57,733 nt of DNA, taken from assembly GCA_946183925.1 (NCBI GenBank), contig CAMHDS010000009.1, positions 1 to 57,733 of the forward strand, written 5' to 3'. The notes beneath the pieces were generated by a model. That model had not been told where the DNA came from. It saw nothing but the letters and a program-made list of their open reading frames with translations, and did no database searches. Each line of letters begins with the position of its first letter. The first letter of the stretch is position 1. The position numbers and the translations under genes are program-made. Positions 26,049-31,859 of the stretch are shown here, one piece after another. The DNA comes from an uncultured Fibrobacter sp. GTDB taxonomy: Bacteria; Fibrobacterota; Fibrobacteria; Fibrobacterales; Fibrobacteraceae.

Positions 26049-26958
26049 CTTCCGTCGAAAATTCCGTTCCAATTTATTCCCCTTTGTCGTCTTCTCGATT
26101 ATCGTGGTCGGGTGCGGTATGGCCCTGTACCTGTTTCATCCGGCAAGCCCCCATCATGATCGCTACAGTTTTGTGGTGCGCTACGAAAGCGTCGGAACTC
26201 TTTCTCCGGGCAACCGCGTAGAAGTTCGCGGTATCACCAAGGGCGAAATTGCAAAGGTGCAACTGACAGACGAAGCGGTCTATGTGACGGCCCGCGTGCT
26301 TGCCGATACCAAGATTCCGAAAAACTCCGAGTTCCGTCTGAAAACGGCGGGGCTTATGGGCGAGCGTGAACTCAGCGTGTTGACCGGGGATTCAAAGGAC
26401 CTGGTTGCCGACGGCGATACGGTGAACGGCTACTACGAAGAGGGTGCCAACGCCATAGGCCGAAACATTGCCTTTATCCTCTCGGAGCTGGATTCCATTG
26501 CCACCCAGATGGGCGCCCTGAAGGACTCCGTGACCAAGGGTACGGCGGGCAAGCGTCTTGACCGCGTGCTCAAGAAGGCAGATGACCTGGTCGGGACATC
26601 GCAGCAATCGGTCCAGGAATGGGTGGGCGAGGCCAAGGACCTGCTTTCAAAGGCCGAAGGCACTCTGGACAAGGCGAAATCCAGCCTGGGAAATGTTCCC
26701 GAAAGGGCCGAAGGTACAGTCCAGAAAATGGAAAACCTTGTGGCTCATGTAGATACCCTCCTGACCCAGGTCCGCGGGCTTAAAACGGAACTTGAAACCA
26801 TCCAAGCGAAAATCTCCCAGGACGACAACACCGTGGGGTTGATTTTGTCTAAAAAAGGCGACATAATTAAGGAACTGGACCGCATAGGTACCGATATTGA
26901 CGGCCTAATCGCAGACGTCAAGAAACAGGGCCTTAGATTAAATATGGATATTTTCTAA
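26041..26958 (+). CDS. MCE/MlaD-family lipid transport protein
   Basis: A 305-residue protein with one N-terminal helix (residues about 12-32) and one MCE domain: YSFVVRYESVGTLSPGNRVEVRGITKGEIAKVQL through GLMGERELSVLTG. The C-terminal part is a long helical region (about residues 145-290) with coiled-coil character. MlaD-like proteins form hexameric rings that carry phospholipids between membranes. No MlaE or MlaF gene is adjacent; it is instead coupled to hprK by an 8-base overlap. Partner permease and ATPase would be elsewhere. Confidence 0.8.
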   Translation: MNSFRRKFRSNLFPFVVFSIIVVGCGMALYLFHPASPHHDRYSFVVRYESVGTLSPGNRVEVRGITKGEIAKVQLTDEAVYVTARVLADTKIPKNSEFRLKTAGLMGERELSVLTGDSKDLVADGDTVNGYYEEGANAIGRNIAFILSELDSIATQMGALKDSVTKGTAGKRLDRVLKKADDLVGTSQQSVQEWVGEAKDLLSKAEGTLDKAKSSLGNVPERAEGTVQKMENLVAHVDTLLTQVRGLKTELETIQAKISQDDNTVGLILSKKGDIIKELDRIGTDIDGLIADVKKQGLRLNMDIF

Positions 26959-27038
26959 AATTGTGTCCTCTTTTGAAAAAAATAATTTAGTTTAACACGA
27001 AAAAGATTAAGAAGGGAACCCCAAGAAAGGAGCGAACT

Positions 27039-27512
27039 ATGGCCGAAAAGAAACCTGCAAAGATGAGTGCTGCAGACCTCAAGTTTTTTGAGGAGATGCT
27101 TCTGGAAAAACGGCGCCAGCTGGTGACCGCCCAGAGCGAGACCGAAAAGTCCAATGCATTCCAGGGCCAAAAGCACCAGTCCGGCGACGGCGGGGATTCC
27201 GACAGTGCTGATTCCGCTACCGACTACAACGCTCTGGAGACTACGTTCTCCCTGGCGGCCCGCGAAGGCAAGTACCTGGTTTACCTGGAAGAGGCGCTCC
27301 AGCGTATCAAGAAGGGCACCTTCGGCATTTGCAAGGTGTGCCAGCAGTTGATTCCCAAGGCCCGTCTCATGGCAGTGCCTACCGCTACCAAGTGCGTGAA
27401 CTGCAAGGAAGAGACCAAGAAGAAGGAACAGGAAATCAACCGTATCGAAATGGCCCGCCTCTTTGCCGAGGAACAGCGCCGCGAAATGATGAAAAAGAAT
27501 GCTGGGCGGTAG
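27039..27512 (+). CDS. dksA: DksA/TraR-family zinc-finger protein
   Basis: A 157-residue protein with the DksA layout: N-terminal coiled coil, then a C4 zinc finger with C98, C101, C119 and C122 (ICKVCQQLI and CVNC). LETTFSLAAREGKYLVYLEEALQRIKKGTFGIC is the typical region before the finger. The coiled-coil tip lacks a DxxDxA motif in the position I would expect; the nearest acidic run is DGGDSDSADSATD. It is likely an RNA polymerase secondary-channel factor involved in the stringent response. AAAGGAG precedes the start. Confidence 0.8.
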   Translation: MAEKKPAKMSAADLKFFEEMLLEKRRQLVTAQSETEKSNAFQGQKHQSGDGGDSDSADSATDYNALETTFSLAAREGKYLVYLEEALQRIKKGTFGICKVCQQLIPKARLMAVPTATKCVNCKEETKKKEQEINRIEMARLFAEEQRREMMKKNAGR

Positions 27513-27551
27513 GGTGCGCAACCCTCCGTCATTGTCAAGCATCTAAAGGTC

Positions 27552-28847
27552 ATGAATATCACGAAAGCCTCCTTGTTTGGGATTTTAGCGGCAGCGACAC
27601 TCCTGCATGCCGGTACGTCTTGGACTTTGGAGGCCTGCCTCAAGCAGGCGGCCGAAAAGAGCCTTACGCTGGAGACGGCTAAGCTCCGGGAGCAGCAGGC
27701 TCAGGTAAATGTCAAGCAGGCAAAAATCGGGCATTACCCCACGGTTTCGGCCAGTATCCAGAATACCCTTTACGACCACCCCTTTGTAGATCAAGAAGAC
27801 CATTACCGCCTGAACCTGGGTTTGAACGGCTCCGTGACCCTGTGGGACGGCGGCGCCACCAGCCTGAATGTAGAGGCCAAGGAATTGAGCCGGGAGGCGG
27901 CGGAACTTTCTACCCTGCAGACCAAACGCACCGTACAAGAAAACGTGCTGAACGCCTACATGAGCCTGCTTCTGGCCAAGGAAAACTTGCATACGGCGGA
28001 TTACGCGGTAGAGGTGGCCCAGGCGGAATTCGAATACTTTACGAACCTCTACGGGGTAGGTTCCGTGACCAAGAAGGACCTGACCCAGTCCGAGGCCAGC
28101 GTGCTCCAGAAACAGGCGGCAAAGATTACGGCCGAACTGAAGGTCTCTACCGCAAGGACCACGCTCCGGCAGCTGCTGGAACTGCCCGAGACCGAAGAGT
28201 TCGACGTGTCCGCTCCCGAAATCAGCATGAACAATCCGGATTCCTTGCCGCCCCTGCCGGAATACGGCGAGCTGCAGGCCCGCATTCGTGCGGCTCACCC
28301 CGGGCTTAAATCCGACAGCATTTCTGTGAAGGCCGCCCAGAAAAACACCAAGGTGGCGGGCAAGAACAGCTCTATCTCCGTGACCCTGGGGGCAAATTCC
28401 AGCACAGGCTTGCAGGCCTGGGAATCCAAGGGCTACAAGGACCAGCTCAAGTACGGCTGGCAAAACTCCTTGACTCTCGGGATCAGCATTCCTATCATCG
28501 ATGCGGGCGCTACCGCCAACAAGGTGCTGCTGGCCCAGGTGAACGAGGCGGAGACCCAGGTGGGCCTGCAGGAGACTGCAAAGAACCTTGAAAACAACAT
28601 CGAGAAGCTTTACCTGAATGCCCTCAGCGCCGATTTGCAGTGGAAGGCTGCCGTCTTGCAGGTGGCCGCCGAGCAGGAGGCCCTGAAGGTGGCCGAAGAG
28701 CAGCGCAGGCTGGGGGCGCTGACCTACACCGATTACCTGAACCAGAAAAACAGCCTGGAGTCGGCGCAGGTCGCCCTGAACAACGCCAAGTACACGAGCC
28801 TCCTTTCCCGCAAGCTTCTGGACCTGTACCAGGGCCTGCTGGACTAA
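27552..28847 (+). CDS. TolC-family outer membrane protein
   Basis: A 431-residue secreted protein (signal ending around LLHAG) with two copies of the outer membrane efflux protein repeat: long helices (LKQAAEKSLTLETAKLREQQAQVNVKQAKIGHYPTVSAS) alternating with short strands, and the matching C-terminal half (SVTLGANSS ... LTLGISIPIIDAGATANKVLLAQVNEAETQ). It should form the outer-membrane tunnel of a type I or RND export system. No membrane fusion protein or pump is adjacent; the MMPL gene at 8393 is too far away to assign as partner. Confidence 0.85.
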   Translation: MNITKASLFGILAAATLLHAGTSWTLEACLKQAAEKSLTLETAKLREQQAQVNVKQAKIGHYPTVSASIQNTLYDHPFVDQEDHYRLNLGLNGSVTLWDGGATSLNVEAKELSREAAELSTLQTKRTVQENVLNAYMSLLLAKENLHTADYAVEVAQAEFEYFTNLYGVGSVTKKDLTQSEASVLQKQAAKITAELKVSTARTTLRQLLELPETEEFDVSAPEISMNNPDSLPPLPEYGELQARIRAAHPGLKSDSISVKAAQKNTKVAGKNSSISVTLGANSSTGLQAWESKGYKDQLKYGWQNSLTLGISIPIIDAGATANKVLLAQVNEAETQVGLQETAKNLENNIEKLYLNALSADLQWKAAVLQVAAEQEALKVAEEQRRLGALTYTDYLNQKNSLESAQVALNNAKYTSLLSRKLLDLYQGLLD

Positions 28848-28854
28848 CCCAACC

Positions 28855-28928
28855 TGTCATCCCCGCGGCCTTCATTTGTCATCCCCGCGACCTGTGGTGA
28901 GCGAAGTCGAACCAAGGCGGGGATCTCC
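28855..28928. repeat. Composite REP element with a nested repeat in its loop
   Basis: On the minus strand this reads as GGAGATCCCCGC, then a long insert, then GCGGGGATGACA twice. It is the REP family of 2375 in reverse, with the short loop replaced by a second dispersed motif (GTGAGCGAAGTCGAACC on the plus strand, 28897-28913) and with the right half duplicated (TGTCATCCCCGCG at 28856-28868 and 28876-28888). Confidence 0.6.
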
Positions 28929-28950
28929 TTTTCTTGCCCGCTTAAAAACA

Positions 28951-28993
28951 AAACGTCCCCCTGTTTCTTACCTGAAACAGGGGCGTTTCTTAT
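28951..28993 (+). terminator. Bidirectional-type terminator after the tolC-like gene
   Basis: TGTTTC (28962-28967) pairs with GAAACA (28974-28979), extended by CCCC/GGGG and, past a two-base bulge, AAACG/CGTTT. A T-rich stretch follows on the plus strand and an A-rich one precedes it, so it may serve both directions. Confidence 0.65.
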
Positions 28994-29037
28994 TGAAAGG
29001 GAAAGGGGCGGGGATCTCCCATTTTTACCCCAAAAAC

Positions 29038-29068
29038 GCCATTTTTTGCCGTTTCATGGCCATTTTTT
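29038..29068 (+). promoter_or_regulatory. Candidate enhancer (upstream activator) repeats for hsp20
   Basis: GCCATTTTTT occurs at 29038-29047 and 29059-29068, exactly 21 bases apart (two helical turns), about 30-60 bases upstream of a -24/-12 promoter. In-phase repeats at this kind of distance are the usual form of binding sites for sigma-54 activators. No activator gene is in the window. Confidence 0.4.
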
Positions 29069-29096
29069 CCGAATGGGTGCCGTCTTCTACAAAAAT

Positions 29097-29112
29097 TGGC
29101 ACGGCCTTTGCA
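29097..29112 (+). promoter_or_regulatory. Sigma-54 (-24/-12) promoter of hsp20
   Basis: TGGCAC (29097-29102), five bases, TTGCA (29108-29112). The GG and GC dinucleotides have the required 10-base spacing and both elements match consensus completely. Transcription would start near 29124, giving a leader of about 75 bases that contains the hairpin at 29138-29176. Confidence 0.75.
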
Positions 29113-29137
29113 TATAGGAGTGTGAAAACAAAAAAAC

Positions 29138-29176
29138 GGGTCCCTGGTCAAGGCAAACCGCCAAGGCCAGGGACCC
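29138..29176 (+). promoter_or_regulatory. GC-rich hairpin in the hsp20 leader
   Basis: GGGTCCCTGG (29138-29147) pairs perfectly with CCAGGGACCC (29167-29176) around a 19-base loop. It lies between the sigma-54 promoter and the start codon and has no T-tract. It could stabilise the 5' end, attenuate transcription, or modulate translation. The stem is too GC-rich for a simple RNA thermometer that melts, and it does not cover the GAGG at 29186-29189. Confidence 0.55.
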
Positions 29177-29197
29177 ACAACCAGTGAGGTTAAAATT

Positions 29198-29575
29198 ATG
29201 CTCAATACTCAGATTCTTCCTTCTGCTTTCTATGGTCTCCAGAACTTCCTCGACAACTTTAACGCTTGCAACGCTCAGGGCGAATGCGCCTACACTCCCA
29301 AGGCCGACTACTACGAAGTGGACAACGGCTTTGTGCTAGAGGTGGAATTGCCGGGCGTCAAGAAAGAAGACCTGGACGTACAGGTAGAAAAGAACATCAT
29401 CACCGTCAAGGCCACCCGTGCCCGCAAGGATAGCAAGTACACCTACGAACGGAGCTTCCGCCTGGCCGACGACATCGACCCCGAGAACATCAAGGTCTCG
29501 TTTGAAAACGGCGTGTTGACCTTCTCACTAGCCAAGAAGCAGCAGGCCTCCGCACGTAAGTTGACTGTGGACTAA
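29198..29575 (+). CDS. Hsp20-family small heat shock protein
   Basis: A 125-residue alpha-crystallin-domain chaperone. YTPKADYYEVDNGFVLEVELPGVKKEDLDVQVEKNIITVKA is the opening of the domain, YERSFRLADDIDPENIKVSFENGVLTFSLAKK its end, with the ENGVL segment preceding the usual A.xxA/IxI tail (here ARKLTV). It holds unfolded proteins in an oligomer in the cytoplasm. The N-terminal arm is short and has two cysteines. GAGG lies 9-12 bases before the ATG. Control by sigma-54 is predicted from the promoter at 29097-29112. Confidence 0.92.
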   Translation: MLNTQILPSAFYGLQNFLDNFNACNAQGECAYTPKADYYEVDNGFVLEVELPGVKKEDLDVQVEKNIITVKATRARKDSKYTYERSFRLADDIDPENIKVSFENGVLTFSLAKKQQASARKLTVD

Positions 29576-29617
29576 CTCGGCGATTGTAACGATTCTTCAT
29601 TGTGCTCCTTAAACACC

Positions 29618-29648
29618 AGGGACATCCGCAAGGATGTCCCTTCTTTTT
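29618..29648 (+). terminator. Rho-independent terminator of hsp20
   Basis: GGGACATCC (29619-29627), loop GCAA, GGATGTCCC (29632-29640), followed by TTCTTTTT. A perfect 9-base-pair stem 43 bases after the hsp20 stop. Confidence 0.9.
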
Positions 29649-29761
29649 GGACATTTCAAAAAAGTTGTTGAAAAATGTCAACAGTTGTTTGCAAAATTTG
29701 GCTATTTCTTGTTTTTTGCCATTTTGTTTGATAACTTTTAATCCTTGAAAGTTTAACCTTG

Positions 29762-29790
29762 TTGACTAATAATCAAAAATTGATTATATT
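29762..29790 (+). promoter_or_regulatory. Promoter and operator of the toxin-antitoxin operon
   Basis: TTGACT (29762-29767), 17 bases, TATATT (29785-29790). A perfect inverted repeat, ATAATCAA (29769-29776) and TTGATTAT (29780-29787) with a 3-base centre, fills the spacer and overlaps the -10. That is an expected site for autorepression by the Xre antitoxin. The start codon at 29796 is only five bases beyond the -10, so the transcript is predicted to be leaderless. Confidence 0.7.
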
Positions 29791-29795
29791 TAACC

Positions 29796-30059
29796 ATGTA
29801 CAATGTGACCATAACCAAAAAGGCGGAACGTTCGGCAAAAACGATGCCTAGAGCGGTGCAGAACAAGCTGAAGGCTCTGTTGCAGTCGTTAAAGGTTTCC
29901 GGACCAATACAACCACTTTTCTGGCATTACTCAAAACTTGGCGATAGCAAGTATCATTGTCACATCGCCTTGAATTGGGTCGCTTGCTGGACATGTGAGA
30001 ACGGGTCGATAAATATTGAGGTTTACTATGTTGGCAGTCGTGAAAAAGCCCCGTATTGA
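29796..30059 (+). CDS. RelE/HigB-like toxin
   Basis: An 87-residue basic protein with the RelE/ParE-fold pattern: YNVTITKKAERSAKTMPRAVQNKLKALLQSLKVSG as the helical hairpin, then strands YHCHIALNWVACWTCENGSINIEVYYVGSREKAPY. The Y/H-R-x-x-x-P-Y tail resembles the C-terminal catalytic strand of these ribosome-dependent mRNA interferases. No Shine-Dalgarno precedes the start. The antitoxin gene follows with a 32-base overlap, in HigBA order (toxin first). The exact family (RelE, HigB, YafQ) is not determined. Confidence 0.7.
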   Translation: MYNVTITKKAERSAKTMPRAVQNKLKALLQSLKVSGPIQPLFWHYSKLGDSKYHCHIALNWVACWTCENGSINIEVYYVGSREKAPY

Positions 30060-30393
30060 AATTCGTGCGAAGCACATCCCTGCTCCGCTTGTCAGGTTCT
30101 TGAAGGATACCTACAAGTCCGAAAATGTGGCGGTCTGCAAAAACGAGGATTTGATCCCCTTCGAAGAGTCCGACTGGTTCAAGAATCTGGATTCCACTCC
30201 CGGCGAAATGATTGTTGCGAACCGAGATTTGCGCAACTGGTCGCAGGTCACCCTTGCCGAAAAACTCGGGATTCAGGTTCAGAACCTCTGTGCCATGGAA
30301 AACGGACGAAGGGCGGTATCCCGCAAGATGGCGATAAAACTCGGTGAAATCTTCGGGACGGATCCCGCAGCTTTTTTTGATTTTAGTAAGTAG
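30028..30393 (+). CDS. Xre-family antitoxin
   Basis: A 121-residue protein from ATG 30028, preceded by GAGG. The C-terminal half is a Cro/CI helix-turn-helix (VANRDLRNWSQVTLAEKLGIQVQNLCAMENGRRAVSRKMAIKLGEIFGTDPAAFF), with a conserved short N-terminal toxin-binding region rich in charged residues. It overlaps the toxin gene, indicating coupling, and likely represses through the inverted repeat at 29769-29787. A similar layout is seen in HigA-type antitoxins. Confidence 0.75.
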   Translation: MLAVVKKPRIEIRAKHIPAPLVRFLKDTYKSENVAVCKNEDLIPFEESDWFKNLDSTPGEMIVANRDLRNWSQVTLAEKLGIQVQNLCAMENGRRAVSRKMAIKLGEIFGTDPAAFFDFSK

Positions 30394-30545
30394 CGGAAAA
30401 TGCCTAAGTCAAAAAACTATATTTGGTGTGGTTTTTACAGGAGTGTTCCCTTAGGAGAGTGGGAGACTTCCTCCGCGCCCCTATTACCTAACACCTAGCC
30501 CCTAGATCCTAAATCCTAGCCCCTATCCACTTTTTTTACATTTCC
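30394..30545. other. Intergenic region upstream of the ECF sigma operon
   Basis: It holds CTATATTTGG (30418-30427), a possible stray -10, a GGGAG-rich stretch, and the CTA-rich tandem tract described separately. No coding signal is seen. Confidence 0.3.
30481..30528. repeat. Short tandem repeat tract (CCTA-rich)
   Basis: Degenerate 6-8 base units: ACCTAAC, ACCTAGC, CCCTAGAT, CCTAAAT, CCTAGC, CCCTAT. It is of the same type as 4473-4528 and lies in the gap before the ECF sigma gene. Confidence 0.55.
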
Positions 30546-30573
30546 GGTGACACTTTTAACCTCCACAAGTGTT
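30546..30573 (+). promoter_or_regulatory. Candidate ECF-sigma promoter/operator upstream of the sigma operon
   Basis: GGTGACACTTT (30546-30556), 12 bases, GTGTT (30569-30573). The identical bipartite pattern with identical spacing occurs at 54187-54214 in front of the DUF3450/ExbBD operon. Within it, GTGACACTT (30547-30555) and AAGTGTTAC (30567-30575) form an imperfect inverted repeat, so it could also be a repressor site. Confidence 0.4.
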
Positions 30574-30581
30574 ACACAGGC

Positions 30582-31085
30582 ATGGAAAGGATAAATTCCG
30601 CAGATCGCATGGCGTTTTCTAGACTGTACGAGGCCTACGCCCCGATGGTTTACCGTCGCTGCATGGCCCTGCTCAAGGACGAGGCGGAGGCTTCGGACCT
30701 GATGCAGGACGTGTTTTTGCGGATTTATGCCGGCATGGACCGCCTGAACCTGGACAGTCCCAGCAGTCTTTTGTGGAATACGGCCACCAGGCTCTGCCTG
30801 AACCGCATCCGCGACAAGAAACGCAGGGGGCTGGACGTGGATTCCAGCGAGCTGTTGCTGAATATCGCCTGCGCAGACGACGAGCAGGAAGGCTACGAGG
30901 CTCGCGGCATATTGGCGAAAATTTTTTCGCGGGAGCAGGAATCTACCCGGACCATTGCGGTGTTACACTATGTAGATGGTATGACGCTGGAAGAAACTGC
31001 CGAGATGGTGGGGCTTTCGGTAAGCGGGGTGCGCAAGCGTTTGCGCACCTTGCAGGCAAGAGTTAAAAACCTGGAGGTGAAGTGA
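30582..31085 (+). CDS. ECF-type RNA polymerase sigma factor
   Basis: A 167-residue sigma-70-family factor with only regions 2 and 4. Region 2 reads FSRLYEAYAPMVYRRCMALLKDEAEASDLMQDVFLRIYAGMDRL, with SLLWNTATRLCLNRIRDKKRR following. Region 4 is YVDGMTLEETAEMVGLSVSGVRKRLRTLQARVKNL, a helix-turn-helix. Its stop overlaps the next gene (ATGA), a standard sign of a sigma/anti-sigma pair. The upstream spacing and the GGTGACACTTT motif suggest autoregulation. I do not see a strong Shine-Dalgarno. Confidence 0.88.
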   Translation: MERINSADRMAFSRLYEAYAPMVYRRCMALLKDEAEASDLMQDVFLRIYAGMDRLNLDSPSSLLWNTATRLCLNRIRDKKRRGLDVDSSELLLNIACADDEQEGYEARGILAKIFSREQESTRTIAVLHYVDGMTLEETAEMVGLSVSGVRKRLRTLQARVKNLEVK

Positions 31086-31858
31086 TGATTCCCGACTGGA
31101 AATTGGAAAAATACTTGACGGGCGACTTGCCTGCCGAAGAAATGCGGGAAATCCGCAAGATGGAAGAGGTTGACGAGATTTTCGCCAACCGCGTGAAGAT
31201 GCTGCGTGAAGACAATGCGGCAATCCTCAAGAAGCTTCCTTTCGAAAAACTTTCGGAAAAGATTGCCATGATGCCCGGACGCTCCAATGCGGGTGCCGGC
31301 AACACGGTGCGCGTGAATTTCAGGTTGGTGAAACTTGCCGCCGCCGCGGCCCTGGTGCTTGCGGTGGTGACGGTGGCACTGTTCAGCCAGCGTTCCCTTT
31401 CGGAACAAAATACCCAGCTTATGGAAGTGGCCATGGCCGACGTCTCCGGTGACGACGGCGTGCGCATCAAGGGGATGGACGCCCGCATGGAAGTCTGGAA
31501 AAAGACGGGCGATAGCGCCGTGCAAATGGAAAATCTTGGGGAGGCTCGCGAAGGTGACGAAATCCAGTTGCGTTACGCCGTTGCCGAAAAGTGCTTCGGG
31601 CTACTTTTTAGCATGGACGGGAACGGGACTATCACCATGCACATGGGGCGGGAGAACCGTGCGGTGGAACTGGAGCCTGGCAAGATGACCACGTTGCCCT
31701 TTGCCTACAAGCTGGACAATGCGCCCAAATTCGAGAAGTTCTTTTTCTTGACCTCAAAAAGTGAATTCGAGTTGAACGCGGGGGATATTGACGCCTCGCT
31801 GAAACAGGAGGGCGTGAAAACGGTAAGCCTCACGCTCCGCAAGACGGAGGGCAAGTAA
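31085..31858 (+). CDS. Membrane anti-sigma-like protein
   Basis: A 257-residue single-pass protein coupled to the ECF sigma gene (ATGA overlap; GGAGG upstream). Residues 1-60 (WKLEKYLTGDLPAEEMREIRKMEEVDEIFANRVKML) resemble anti-sigma cytoplasmic domains of the Lxx-YLxGxLpxe type without a zinc finger. A hydrophobic helix spans residues 81-100. The periplasmic domain (about 115-257) includes GDEIQLRYAVAEKCFGLLFSMDGNGTITMHM and LPFAYKLDNAPKFEKFFFLTSKSEF, a pattern like DUF4384 domains that often accompany caspase-like proteases. Likely role: hold the sigma factor at the membrane until an envelope signal releases it. Confidence 0.75.
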   Translation: MIPDWKLEKYLTGDLPAEEMREIRKMEEVDEIFANRVKMLREDNAAILKKLPFEKLSEKIAMMPGRSNAGAGNTVRVNFRLVKLAAAAALVLAVVTVALFSQRSLSEQNTQLMEVAMADVSGDDGVRIKGMDARMEVWKKTGDSAVQMENLGEAREGDEIQLRYAVAEKCFGLLFSMDGNGTITMHMGRENRAVELEPGKMTTLPFAYKLDNAPKFEKFFFLTSKSEFELNAGDIDASLKQEGVKTVSLTLRKTEGK

Positions 31859-31859
31859 G

